Source: Chryseobacterium sp. H1D6B (GTDB lineage: Bacteria; Bacteroidota; Bacteroidia; Flavobacteriales; Weeksellaceae). Taken from it: a stretch of 64,000 bases of DNA. A program made the position numbers and the translations under genes. Every line of letters starts with the position of its first letter. Position 1 is the first letter of the stretch. The notes beneath the pieces were generated by a model, which searched no databases, was not told the DNA's origin, and saw nothing but the letters and a program-made list of their open reading frames with translations. This document shows, piece after piece, positions 56,479 to 64,000 of the stretch. Location: NCBI RefSeq assembly GCF_029892445.1, contig NZ_JARXVJ010000001.1, positions 1,426,001 to 1,490,000 on the forward strand, written 5' to 3'.

Positions 56479-57561
56479 ATGTCAAAATCAGATAAATACT
56501 GTGTAATCATGGCAGGAGGGATCGGAAGCAGATTCTGGCCTATGAGTACGAAGAAATTTCCCAAACAGTTTCAAGATATTTTAGGAGTTGGAAGAACAAT
56601 GATTCAGCAGACTTATGACAGAATCAGTAAGATAATTCCTAATGAAAATATTTTTGTAATTACAAATAAAGAGTATGTTGCCCTTTCTCACCAGCAGCTG
56701 CCGGAAATTCCATTAGAAAATATAGTGGGAGAGCCTATGATAAAAAATACGGCTGCCTGCAATCTGTACATGGCCAATAAAATTGCTGAGATCAATCCAC
56801 GAGCTACGATGATCGTGCTGCCAGCAGATCATTTAATTCTTAGAGAAGATATTTTCCTTCAGAAAGTGGAGATCGCATTTGATTTAGCATCTAAAAACGA
56901 TTATCTTCTTACACTGGGAATTACACCTACGAGACCTGATACGGGTTATGGATATATTCAATTTGTAGAAAAAAAGAATTCAGAATATTTCAAAGTAAAA
57001 ACATTTACAGAAAAACCCATTTTAGAAATCGCAAAAAGCTTTTTAGAAAGCGGAGATTTTCTTTGGAATGCAGGGATATTTATCTGGAATGTAAAATCTA
57101 TTCACCAAGCTTTTGAAGAGTATCTTCCAGAAATGACACAGCATTTTATGGCTTGTGAATACAATTCTGAAAGTGAAGACAGCTGCATAGAAAATATTTA
57201 TCCTAAAGTTCAGAAGATCTCTATTGATAACGGGATTTTAGAAAAAGCAAAAAATGTGTATGTAATCCCTTCCGATCTCGGGTGGAGCGACCTAGGAACA
57301 TGGACATCGGTATACGAAAATACTGAAAGAGATGAAAATCAGAACGCTGCCCAACAGAAGCATATCTTAACGTACAATGCAGAAGGAAATATTATTCACA
57401 TAAAAAATAATAACAAGGCCGTAGTAATAGACGGTTTGAAAGATTATATCGTTGTAGACACAGACAAGGTGCTGTTGATCTGCCCGAGAGAACATGACCA
57501 GCTGATAAAAGACTATGTTCTTGATTTGAAAAATTTAAAAAAAGGAGAGAAATTTATTTAG
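56479..57561 (+). CDS. manC: Mannose-1-phosphate guanylyltransferase
   Basis: The enzyme makes GDP-mannose from GTP and mannose-1-phosphate. Its 360 residues lack the C-terminal isomerase domain of the bifunctional type, so it is the short, monofunctional form. The signature VIMAGGIGSRFWPMSTKKFPKQF is at residues 9-31. FTEKP and FLWNAGIFIWN follow, and the left-handed-helix-like tail ends YVLDLKNLKKGEKF. It fits with the glycosyltransferases in 50-52.9 kb and starts 2 bases after the SprT-like gene. Confidence 0.94.
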   Translation: MSKSDKYCVIMAGGIGSRFWPMSTKKFPKQFQDILGVGRTMIQQTYDRISKIIPNENIFVITNKEYVALSHQQLPEIPLENIVGEPMIKNTAACNLYMANKIAEINPRATMIVLPADHLILREDIFLQKVEIAFDLASKNDYLLTLGITPTRPDTGYGYIQFVEKKNSEYFKVKTFTEKPILEIAKSFLESGDFLWNAGIFIWNVKSIHQAFEEYLPEMTQHFMACEYNSESEDSCIENIYPKVQKISIDNGILEKAKNVYVIPSDLGWSDLGTWTSVYENTERDENQNAAQQKHILTYNAEGNIIHIKNNNKAVVIDGLKDYIVVDTDKVLLICPREHDQLIKDYVLDLKNLKKGEKFI

Positions 57562-57596
57562 AATAATTGGCATGTTTTCTGCCGGGATACTGAATT

Positions 57597-58262
57597 ATGA
57601 TGAAAATTACATTCAAGCTTATTGTATTCATTTTCTTGATCTTAGGAGTATTCTCATACTCCCAGGATAAAAAACAATTCAATAGTATTCCGACAATTCT
57701 GCAGAAGATTACTCCAAATGATAATAAAATAGGATTCTGGGTTTTAGTGTATAACCAATACGCAAAGGATCAAGAGATAAAAATTTCTGGAACTAAAAAG
57801 GAGTATGCACCACAGTCTTCCGGTTTTGATCTTTTCCCTGATGAAGACAGTTTTTATTATATTGTGTATTCAAAGGGGGCTTCCATTAATTATATCACTG
57901 ATCTAGAAGGCTTAAAACAGTTTATTGGGAAAATTGACAATGTAGAAGAGGCCGCTGTCCTGTCAACGATAGATGGATATATGGTAGATGAAGAATTTAA
58001 AGATGTTGCAGGGAATTACTATGAAGACGGTTCTAATTACTATCTGGACTTAGGAAAACTTACTTCAAAAGAATGCCCTTACCAAAAAACGCATTATACT
58101 TTAACTATAAATAAAGCATCAGGTTCAATTACCAATGTAAAAGATAATGGAACCTATATTGAGCTGTATAATAAAAAATGCGCCAATAATCCGAGGCTTT
58201 TGAAAATTGAAAAAAAACAAGAACCAAAAGATGAGCCCAAAAAACCTGTCAAGAGAAAATAA
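57597..58262 (+). CDS. Secreted protein of unknown function
   Basis: This 221-residue protein has a signal peptide (MKITFKLIVFIFLILGVFSYSQ) and no family I recognise. The mature part contains KITPNDNKIGFWVLVYNQYAKD and repeated aromatic residues (GNYYEDGSNYYLDLG), followed by a Pro/Lys-rich tail KKQEPKDEPKKPVKRK. There are two Cys residues near 160 and 194. It is 35 bases after manC. The acetyltransferase ATG overlaps its 3' end by 32 bases. Confidence 0.65.
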   Translation: MMKITFKLIVFIFLILGVFSYSQDKKQFNSIPTILQKITPNDNKIGFWVLVYNQYAKDQEIKISGTKKEYAPQSSGFDLFPDEDSFYYIVYSKGASINYITDLEGLKQFIGKIDNVEEAAVLSTIDGYMVDEEFKDVAGNYYEDGSNYYLDLGKLTSKECPYQKTHYTLTINKASGSITNVKDNGTYIELYNKKCANNPRLLKIEKKQEPKDEPKKPVKRK

Positions 58263-58764
58263 CATTAACGAAACGGAAAGATTAATTATACGCCCAATAT
58301 CACTGAATGACAGTGAATTTATCCTTGATCTTTATAACAGGCCCAAATTCATAAAATATATTGGAGACCGTGATATACGCTCTCTTACTGATGCAGCAAA
58401 CTATATTCAGCACAGGTTTCTTCCCCAGCTTGAAAAATCGGGATTTGGAAATTATGTGGTTGTAACTAAAGAAAGCAATGAAAAAGTAGGTGCAGTAGGA
58501 ATCTTCGAAAGAGAAGGGCTGGATGTAGTAGATATAGGTTTTTCTTTGTTGGAAGAATATGAAGGTAAAGGGTATGCTTATGAAGCTGCAGTGAAGGTTA
58601 AATCAATTGGGATGGATGATTTCGGGTTGAAAAAACTTTCAGCAATTACTTCTAAAAACAACTTCTCATCACAAAAACTGATTGAAAAATTAGGACTGAA
58701 ATTTCAAAAGCATGTCACTCTTCCCAACGATGACGAAGAATTAATGTATTACGAAACAGAATGA
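58231..58764 (+). CDS. GNAT N-acetyltransferase (RimJ/RimL-like)
   Basis: The start used is the ATG at 58231, since the longer frame begins with TTG. The protein of 177 residues has TERLIIRPISLNDSEFILDLYNRPKFI (N-terminal), VGAVGIFEREGLDVVDIGFSLLEEYEGKGYAYEAA (CoA-binding region with GKGYA) and FGLKKLSAITSKNNFSSQKLIEKLGLKF at the end, as in RimJ/RimL-type acetyltransferases. The substrate is unknown. It overlaps the preceding gene by 32 bases. Confidence 0.88.
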   Translation: MSPKNLSRENNINETERLIIRPISLNDSEFILDLYNRPKFIKYIGDRDIRSLTDAANYIQHRFLPQLEKSGFGNYVVVTKESNEKVGAVGIFEREGLDVVDIGFSLLEEYEGKGYAYEAAVKVKSIGMDDFGLKKLSAITSKNNFSSQKLIEKLGLKFQKHVTLPNDDEELMYYETE

Positions 58765-58796
58765 TCTTAATAGTTTAAAATAAGGTATTAAGATCA
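58762..58796. terminator. Inverted repeat between the acetyltransferase gene and bcp
   Basis: TGATCTTAATA pairs perfectly with TATTAAGATCA around a 13-base loop. It begins in the stop codon of the acetyltransferase gene and lies between convergent genes. The T-run is short, so termination is likely but not certain. Confidence 0.6.
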
Positions 58797-58819
58797 TTTA
58801 AGATTGATTCTTGTTGAAA

Positions 58820-59269
58820 TTATCCTTCCAAAATCTGTTCAGCAGCCGTTTTTGAAGTTACTTTTTCAATAACCCTTGTGCAGATTCCCTTTTCGTCGAA
58901 TATGAAAGTGGTTCTTACAATTCCCATATACGTTTTCCCGAAAGTCTTTTTCTCCTGCCACACTCCGAACTTTTCAATGATTTCCCGGTTTTCATCAGCG
59001 ATAAGATCATAGGGGAAAGCAAATTTACTGTGGAAATTTTTCTGCTTTTTTACAGAATCACCGCTTATTCCAAGCAGTTGAAATCCTGCTCTTTCCAGTT
59101 GAGAATAATTATCGCTTAGATTACAGGCCTCGACGGTGCAGGTTGGCGTATTCGCTTGCGGATAAAAGAATATTACTAGTTTTTTTCCAACCAGCTTTGA
59201 GGAGTCTATAGTTCCTCCATCTTGATTAGTTCCTTTAAATTCGGGTAATTGGTCTCCAACTTTCAGCAT
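58820..59269 (-). CDS. bcp: Thioredoxin-dependent thiol peroxidase (BCP type)
   Basis: This peroxiredoxin of the BCP group has 149 residues. The active-site stretch FFYPQANTPTCTVEACNLSDNY has the peroxidatic Cys in PTCT and a possible resolving Cys five residues later, as in BCP-type enzymes. LLGISGDSVKKQKNF and FPYDLIADENREI are typical. It is divergent from the endonuclease III gene with 32 bases between starts. Confidence 0.93.
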   Translation of the reverse strand: MLKVGDQLPEFKGTNQDGGTIDSSKLVGKKLVIFFYPQANTPTCTVEACNLSDNYSQLERAGFQLLGISGDSVKKQKNFHSKFAFPYDLIADENREIIEKFGVWQEKKTFGKTYMGIVRTTFIFDEKGICTRVIEKVTSKTAAEQILEG

Positions 59270-59275
59270 AATGTT

Positions 59276-59283
59276 TAATTTTG
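59276..59283 (+). promoter_or_regulatory. TAnnTTTG element for nth
   Basis: TAATTTTG ends 18 bases before the nth ATG, with a TTG 24 bases upstream (59249-59251), slightly longer than usual. The promoter overlaps the start region of bcp. Confidence 0.45.
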
Positions 59284-59301
59284 TTCAAATTTAAGAGTTA
59301 A

Positions 59302-59922
59302 ATGACAAAAAAACAAAGAGCCGAACTCGTTCAGCTTGAATTAGAAAAATTATATCCGGAAGTTCCTATTCCGTTAGATCATACAGATCCGTTTACTTTA
59401 ATGACTGCCGTAGCGCTTTCTGCACAGACCACAGATAAGAAAGTGAACCAAGTAACCCCAAACCTTTTTAAAGCAGCCGGAACGCCCGAAAAAATGGCTC
59501 AACTGGAAGTTTCTGAAATTAAAGAATTAATCAAAGAAATAGGACTTTCCAATACTAAAGCCAAAAATTTAAAAAGAATGGCAGAACTTTTACTGGAAAA
59601 GCATAATGGAGTAGTACCGCAGACTTATGAAGAATTAGAAGCGCTTCCGGGAGTAGGCCACAAAACGGCATCTGTAGTCATGAGCCAGGCTTTTGGATTT
59701 CCAGCATTTCCTGTAGACACCCACATTCAGAGGCTGATGACCCAGTGGAAGCTTACCTCAGGAAAGAACGTGGTGGAAACGGAAAAGGATGCCAAAAGCA
59801 TCTTTCCTGAGAATGTATGGAATAAACTCCATCTCCAGATCATTTTCTACGGAAGAGAGTATTCTCCAGCAAGAGGAAAAGGAGAGAAGGATTTCATTAC
59901 GAAGATGATGTTTGAAAAATAA
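59302..59922 (+). CDS. nth: Endonuclease III-like DNA glycosylase without Fe-S cluster
   Basis: Endonuclease III removes oxidised pyrimidines. The 206-residue protein has AVALSAQTTDKKVNQVTPNLF, the helix-hairpin-helix LEALPGVGHKTASVVMSQAF with the catalytic Lys near residue 120, and the catalytic Asp in FPVDTHIQRL near 138. The C terminus, normally holding four Cys for a [4Fe-4S] cluster, reads YGREYSPARGKGEKDF, so the cluster is lost. In fact there is no Cys in the whole protein. The catalytic residues are kept, so activity is still possible. It ends 2 bases from the convergent DinB-like gene. Confidence 0.9.
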   Translation: MTKKQRAELVQLELEKLYPEVPIPLDHTDPFTLMTAVALSAQTTDKKVNQVTPNLFKAAGTPEKMAQLEVSEIKELIKEIGLSNTKAKNLKRMAELLLEKHNGVVPQTYEELEALPGVGHKTASVVMSQAFGFPAFPVDTHIQRLMTQWKLTSGKNVVETEKDAKSIFPENVWNKLHLQIIFYGREYSPARGKGEKDFITKMMFEK

Positions 59923-59924
59923 AT

Positions 59925-60371
59925 TTAGATATCCAGCAGTCTTCTGTGATAATTAATTTGGCCTACATGATAACTCAGATGCCCAAACAAATGAATCAGG
60001 AAATATTCAGTAGTCATTTTATATCCTAATGGTTCAAGAGGATATTCTTTTTTTAGATTTTCTTCAGTTAGTTTATCAAGTACAGAATCAATCATTGCGG
60101 CTGTGGCTTCAACCTTTTCAATCAGTTCATTTTGAGGAATATCCTTTAATGAGAATTCTAATTCACGGTGCCGGATATAGGCGGTGTTTCCAAGCTGTGC
60201 TCCAATAAACATATTGAGGTTTCCGACTAAATGAAGGCATAGATTTCCCCCGGAATTGGAGATGTTTTTATCTGTAATCCAAATTGAAGCTTCGTTGTGA
60301 TAAGCTTCAATTTCTATTTTTAATTTATTTAAATCTCTGCTGTAAAGAGATTTCAGGCTTTCTATTATCAT
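59925..60371 (-). CDS. DinB-like family protein
   Basis: This 148-residue protein matches the DinB/DUF1572 four-helix-bundle fold, which usually binds a metal through three His. Candidate ligands are LCLHLVGNLNMFIGAQLG (His near 47) and the C-terminal FLIHLFGHLSYHVGQINYHRR. Members act as thiol-dependent transferases or have unknown function. It is convergent with nth, with just 2 bases between stop codons. Confidence 0.82.
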   Translation of the reverse strand: MIIESLKSLYSRDLNKLKIEIEAYHNEASIWITDKNISNSGGNLCLHLVGNLNMFIGAQLGNTAYIRHRELEFSLKDIPQNELIEKVEATAAMIDSVLDKLTEENLKKEYPLEPLGYKMTTEYFLIHLFGHLSYHVGQINYHRRLLDI

Positions 60372-60397
60372 TTTTTTATTCTTATGATTAAAATGAA

Positions 60398-60422
60398 CAA
60401 TTCCCTCTGGATGAGGGAATTG
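60398..60422 (-). terminator. Probable terminator of the DUF885 gene
   Basis: CAATTCCCTC pairs with GAGGGAATTG in a ten-base-pair hairpin, followed on the minus strand by TTCATTTTAA. The T-run is weak. Confidence 0.55.
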
Positions 60423-60429
60423 ATTTAAT

Positions 60430-62226
60430 TTATTTCTGCTTCTTTGCCCAAAGTTCCATTTTTCTGTTTAAAACGTCCAAAGGAAGGCATCCCTGGTTTA
60501 AAACTTCATCATGGAAACTTGCTAAGCTGAATTTGCTTCCAAGCTCTTTTTGATACTTCTCACGAAGTTCACGGATTCTTAAAGAACCAATTTTATAGCC
60601 TAAAGCCTGTCCCGGCATTGCCATATATCTTTCTACTTCTGCTGTAGCGCCTGCTTCATCATAAGAAATGTTGCTTAAGAAATATTTAATAGCTTCTTCT
60701 CTGGTCATTTTTCCCGTGTGAATCCCCGTATCTACTACTAATCTTACGGCTCTCAGCATCTGGTCGCTTAAATATCCCATTTTCTGATAAGGATCTGTAT
60801 AAAGACCAAACTCAGGGCCTAAAGTCTCGCAGTAATGTGCCCAGCCTTCACCGTAAGCTCCAAACCATCCAAATCTCATGAACTTCGGCAGTTTCGTGTT
60901 TTCCTGCTGAAGAGAAACCTGATAATGATGTCCTGGAATTGCTTCATGTAAGAAAAGGGATTCCATTCCAGAAGTTACATTGAATTTTGAAGGATCAGGA
61001 AGAGGAACATAAAATATTCCCGGTCTTTTTCCGTCAGGCGTTCCCTGGATATATTCTGCACTGGCACTTGCTTCCCTGAATTTTTCAGTTTGTCTGATTT
61101 CAAATTTTGTTTTTGGTGTCACGCTGAACATGGTCTTCAGCTTCGGAGTAATCTTAGCTAAAATGCTGTTGAATCCGTTTAATACTTCCTTAGAAGTTTT
61201 ATAGGGCATTGCTTTAGGATCGGTCTTTACAAAGTTGATGAATTCTTCTAAACTTCCTTTAAAGCCGACCTGCTGTTTTACTTTTTCCATTTCAGTACGC
61301 AGCATAGCAACCTGCTGAACACCTATTTTATTAATTTCCTCAGGACTTTTATTGGTTGTTGTCCAGCTTTTAGCATAGTATTTATAAATTTCGTCTCCTT
61401 TTGGAAGGCTGTTGTATCCGTCTGTTTCTCTTGCCTTTGGAAGGTATTCGGTTTCTAAGAATCTGCCCATTTTGGTATAGGCAGGAATAATTTTTTTAGT
61501 GATAGCCTCCTTATAAAGAGCTGTATACTTATCCTTTTGAGCCTGAGTGAAATTTTTAGGAAGCTTTTTGATAGGGCCATAGAAAATATTCTTCTCAAAA
61601 TCAGCAGTAGTGATCTCCTCGGCTTTCATTTGAGGAATCATTTTTATAACCAGCTTTTTAGGAAGAACGAACTTATTGGTAATCCCGTCCCGGAAATTTT
61701 CTGCCGCCGCGTCCATCCATTCAGGAAATTTTTCCATTCTTTTCAGCCAGTTGTCATAATCTTTATCTGTTTTGAAGGGCTGGCTGCCTTCTCCGCTTCC
61801 ATACAGGGGAAAATTTAATGGAAGCCCTGTAAACTGTGTGAAAGGAATATATTCCGGATGATAAGCATACGCTTCTGTTTTATCCTTTAAAGTAAAATCT
61901 AAAACATCATAAACTACTTTGTCTTCATCTGATAAACTTTTATAATCTACCTGATCCAATTGTTTTTGGACCGAATTATAAAAAGCAATTTCTCCTGAAA
62001 TGAAATCCTTATCAATGTTGATAGGCAGCTGGTCATTATATCTTGTGTCTCCCTGTGAAGTCGCATCCAAAGGGTAAAGCTTAAGATACTGTTCATAATA
62101 ATTTGAAGCAATGGAATCTAAATTGGTAGGAGTAACCTTCGTTAAGGGGGAATCAGTTTTTTTACAAGAAGTCAGACTTACTGCTAAGCCCAGACCTATT
62201 ATACTTTTTGATAAAATGTTTTTCAT
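60430..62226 (-). CDS. DUF885-family metallopeptidase-like lipoprotein
   Basis: The start is the ATG at 62226. The lipobox VSLTSC gives a lipidated Cys near residue 20 (MKNILSKSIIGLGLAVSLTSC...). The family DUF885 is related to M-type zinc peptidases, and the HExxH-like SLFLHEAIPGHHYQVSLQQE motif is present near residue 435, with FGAYGEGWAHYCE following. It is close in size to known members, at about 598 residues. The substrate is unknown. It is exported to the outer membrane or periplasm. Confidence 0.88.
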   Translation of the reverse strand: MKNILSKSIIGLGLAVSLTSCKKTDSPLTKVTPTNLDSIASNYYEQYLKLYPLDATSQGDTRYNDQLPINIDKDFISGEIAFYNSVQKQLDQVDYKSLSDEDKVVYDVLDFTLKDKTEAYAYHPEYIPFTQFTGLPLNFPLYGSGEGSQPFKTDKDYDNWLKRMEKFPEWMDAAAENFRDGITNKFVLPKKLVIKMIPQMKAEEITTADFEKNIFYGPIKKLPKNFTQAQKDKYTALYKEAITKKIIPAYTKMGRFLETEYLPKARETDGYNSLPKGDEIYKYYAKSWTTTNKSPEEINKIGVQQVAMLRTEMEKVKQQVGFKGSLEEFINFVKTDPKAMPYKTSKEVLNGFNSILAKITPKLKTMFSVTPKTKFEIRQTEKFREASASAEYIQGTPDGKRPGIFYVPLPDPSKFNVTSGMESLFLHEAIPGHHYQVSLQQENTKLPKFMRFGWFGAYGEGWAHYCETLGPEFGLYTDPYQKMGYLSDQMLRAVRLVVDTGIHTGKMTREEAIKYFLSNISYDEAGATAEVERYMAMPGQALGYKIGSLRIRELREKYQKELGSKFSLASFHDEVLNQGCLPLDVLNRKMELWAKKQK

Positions 62227-62340
62227 TTTCAGGATCTTTATAAAAACAAAAGTAAGTAATATTAGGAGAAACAATTAAAGAGAAATGTGAATTTTGGAAA
62301 AAATAATTTTGAAAATATTTTTCACATTCAATCTATTTTT

Positions 62341-62348
62341 TATCTTTG
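62341..62348 (+). promoter_or_regulatory. TAnnTTTG element for the acidic gene at 62397
   Basis: TATCTTTG lies 48 bases before the ATG at 62397; no TTG at standard spacing. Confidence 0.5.
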
Positions 62349-62396
62349 CTGAAAACGTTTAACAATCATATTATTACAGCTCTTTTTTCAGAAATA

Positions 62397-62858
62397 ATGA
62401 AAGGGATTTTAAAAATTTACCACCCAGAGGAAACTCTAAAATACAACATAAGAAATACTTATTGCAAAGCTGTTTACAGCAATATGCAGCATTTTCTTGA
62501 AGTAGAAGTCATCACAGATGACAGTTTAGATCATGTAGACGATGACTCTTTACAATATAATTTTCCACAGCTCTCGCTTGAAGTTTTCGATTTTCCAATC
62601 GAATCAGCAGAAATTGAAGGAAAAACAATTAATATCAGTGATTCCGATGAAGAAACCTACACTGAAGTAGATTTATTTGACGATGAAGATGCTTATATCT
62701 ATGATAATGAGCTTTTATTCGAAAAAAATGAAGAAGGTGAACTGCAGGTGATCTGGAAAGGAACTATTGATGATTTCTATACAGGATCCGGTACGCCGAT
62801 TCCTTTTAGGCTCAAATGCGAATTTAAGCAGGGTGATATAGAGGTAGACGAAGAGTAA
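62397..62858 (+). CDS. Small acidic cytoplasmic protein of unknown function
   Basis: I use the ATG at 62397 (MKGILKIYHPEET), because a TATCTTTG promoter sits at a good distance and the extra upstream residues do not look protein-like. The 153-residue protein is strongly acidic (Asp/Glu clusters such as DSDEETYTEVDLFDDEDAYIYD) with a final FKQGDIEVDEE. There is no signal peptide or membrane segment. I do not recognise a family. It stands between DUF885 and exbB. Confidence 0.65.
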   Translation: MKGILKIYHPEETLKYNIRNTYCKAVYSNMQHFLEVEVITDDSLDHVDDDSLQYNFPQLSLEVFDFPIESAEIEGKTINISDSDEETYTEVDLFDDEDAYIYDNELLFEKNEEGELQVIWKGTIDDFYTGSGTPIPFRLKCEFKQGDIEVDEE

Positions 62859-62885
62859 AATTCGTCTTTATAAACCTTTATATTG

Positions 62886-62914
62886 ATTTCTTTCCAAAAA
62901 AATTGGAAAGAAAT
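62886..62914. terminator. Inverted repeat after the acidic gene
   Basis: ATTTCTTTCCAA pairs with TTGGAAAGAAAT around five A. The T-run is short (TTGCTGTTT), so this is a likely but weak terminator. Confidence 0.55.
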
Positions 62915-62989
62915 TTGCTGTTTATAATAAATAACAAATTTTAAGTTGTTTTTAAGCAATTTTTAAGACATCAATTAATAATATTCCTT

Positions 62990-62997
62990 TACTTTTG
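62990..62997 (+). promoter_or_regulatory. TAnnTTTG element for exbB
   Basis: TACTTTTG ends 32 bases before the ATG at 63030. No TTG at the standard distance. Confidence 0.5.
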
Positions 62998-63029
62998 TCG
63001 TTTAAAAACCATCATAAATATAGACATTC

Positions 63030-63734
63030 ATGCTGTTAACGGAACTTACTCAAATTTTATTTACACAAATTGCTGCACCTGCAGTTGCCACAGATGATTT
63101 AGAATTTTCATTTTGGAAAATAATGTTTCACGGAGGAGCTTTCGCTAAGATAGTGATGGCTACCGTGTTACTGCTGGGGATATTTTCTGTATATCTGTTT
63201 TTTGAAAGATTTTTCTTTATCAAAAGGCTCACTTCAAAAACAGATTCCAACTTCATGGATAATATTGAAGACTTCATCAAAGAAGGTAAAATAGATGCAG
63301 CTGCAGACTATTGTAAAAGACAAAACTCTCCAGAAGGAAGAATTTTAGAAAAAGGAATTTCAAGATTAGGACGTCCTGTTTCTGATATTGTAAGCGCAAT
63401 GGAGTCACAGGCTCAGGTAGAAGTAGCGAATATGGAGAAAAATCTTAACCTCTTAGCCGTAGTACCGAGTATCGCTCCGATGCTTGGGCTGTTAGGAACG
63501 GTTATAGGGATGATCATTGCATTCTTTAATTTATCACATGCAGAAGGATCTTTCTCTCCTAAAACATTGTCAGAAGGTATTTATACGGCTCTAGGGCAGA
63601 CGGCAGTCGGTTTAGCAGTAGCTATTCCTGCCAACTTTTTCTACAATATACTTTTAACAAGAATTGATAAATTTGTTTTGAATGCTCAGAATATGTCGGG
63701 AGAATTTTTAGATATTATCAATAAACCTTTATAA
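63030..63734 (+). CDS. exbB: ExbB/TolQ-type proton-channel protein
   Basis: The protein of 234 residues has three transmembrane helices (about 35-58, 140-165 and 185-205) and the conserved MotA/TolQ/ExbB cytoplasmic region. Family motifs are VVPSIAPMLGLLGTVIGMIIAFF and LGQTAVGLAVAIPANFFYN. With ExbD and TonB it energises outer-membrane receptors such as the one at 37.7 kb. It is 9 bases before the exbD-like gene, so the two form an operon. Confidence 0.92.
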   Translation: MLLTELTQILFTQIAAPAVATDDLEFSFWKIMFHGGAFAKIVMATVLLLGIFSVYLFFERFFFIKRLTSKTDSNFMDNIEDFIKEGKIDAAADYCKRQNSPEGRILEKGISRLGRPVSDIVSAMESQAQVEVANMEKNLNLLAVVPSIAPMLGLLGTVIGMIIAFFNLSHAEGSFSPKTLSEGIYTALGQTAVGLAVAIPANFFYNILLTRIDKFVLNAQNMSGEFLDIINKPL

Positions 63735-63743
63735 ATCTTCCTT

Positions 63744-64000
63744 ATGAAAATTCAAAGAAGAAATAAAGCCAACCCTGAATTTAGTTTAGCAGCAATGACA
63801 GATGTTATTTTGCTGATGCTGATATTCTTTATGGTGACTTCTTCTGCTGCTAATCAAAGTGCTATTGATGTCAACCTGCCAAAAACAGGAGCTGTAGAAG
63901 ATAATATCCCCAATCCGCTTACGGTGAGCATAAAACCGGACGGATCTTATTTTGTAAATGATAAACCTGCAGCAAGAGAAGAATTAGAAAATGCCATTGT
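63744..64000 (+). CDS. exbD: ExbD/TolR family protein, cut off by the window edge
   Basis: The ATG at 63744 opens a frame that runs to the edge (about 85 codons). It has MKIQRRNKANPEFSLAAMTD at the N terminus and a membrane helix VILLMLIFFMVTS, where the Asp before the helix is the proton-relay residue of ExbD/TolR. The periplasmic part begins NQSAIDVNLPKTGAV. It is the partner of exbB just upstream. Confidence 0.9.
   Translation, partial: MKIQRRNKANPEFSLAAMTDVILLMLIFFMVTSSAANQSAIDVNLPKTGAVEDNIPNPLTVSIKPDGSYFVNDKPAAREELENAI

Overview
The window is a 64 kb piece of an AT-rich chromosome from a member of the Bacteroidota, class Flavobacteriia, most like Chryseobacterium or a close relative. 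The lineage call rests on several things visible in the sequence: a SprE/PorW lipoprotein of the type IX secretion/gliding machinery, a fused MurF-alanine racemase, a TonB-dependent receptor with an N-terminal carboxypeptidase-like regulatory domain, LytS/LytTR signalling with 2TM-domain proteins, and promoters of the TAnnTTTG type in front of many genes. I see no prophage, transposase, CRISPR array or plasmid gene; almost everything is ordinary chromosomal content.

Layout. 1-4.7 kb: lepA, a secreted glycine-zipper protein and an ECF sigma/anti-sigma/periplasmic three-gene operon, all on the minus strand. 4.8-9.3 kb: a plus-strand run of a DUF2520 oxidoreductase-like gene, a KdsC-like phosphatase, maf and sprE. 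9.3-16.6 kb: minus-strand genes tsaB, an SDR, yraN, an LD-carboxypeptidase and a LysE-type exporter (probably one operon), then rnr, a secreted protein of unknown function and rpiB. 16.6-22 kb: an origin-like region. It has a 554-base gene-free stretch with two adjacent perfect DnaA-box matches, then pgk, then a 683-base AT-rich gene-free stretch, a methyltransferase, and mnmG flanked on each side by a perfect parS site. 22-27.8 kb: ybeY, a patatin/beta-barrel protein, murF-alr and tdk. 27.8-31 kb: an acidic repeat protein directly coupled to rsmI, then fabG. 31-36.6 kb: guaC, a GNAT gene with surE, a tail-specific protease and a Cu-Zn superoxide dismutase lipoprotein.

36.7-44.6 kb is the most distinctive accessory region. 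It holds an AraC/GyrI-type regulator, a TonB receptor with a small exported partner, a LytS-type histidine kinase that carries a 2TM domain at its C terminus, three free-standing 2TM-domain proteins, an isoprenylcysteine-methyltransferase-like enzyme and a LytTR response regulator, all in one direction. 45-50 kb: mnmA, an outer-membrane barrel protein, a short inverted-repeat element and clpC. 50-52.9 kb: a small membrane protein, two glycosyltransferases and a SufE protein. Two identical tRNA-Val(UAC) genes follow. 53.2-58.8 kb: folC, a TolC-family protein, a SprT-like metalloprotein, manC, a secreted protein and an acetyltransferase. 58.8-64 kb: bcp, an endonuclease III with no cysteines, a DinB-like protein, a DUF885 lipoprotein, a small acidic protein, exbB and the start of exbD.

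The strongest hunt results are the parS pair around mnmG with the DnaA boxes about 3.2 kb away, which together suggest that the chromosomal origin lies in or very near 16.6-22 kb; the 2TM-domain signalling cassette at 40.9-44.6 kb; the iron-sulfur-free endonuclease III; and the acidic repeat protein fused by spacing to rsmI. All calls were made by reading the sequence; no database search was run.
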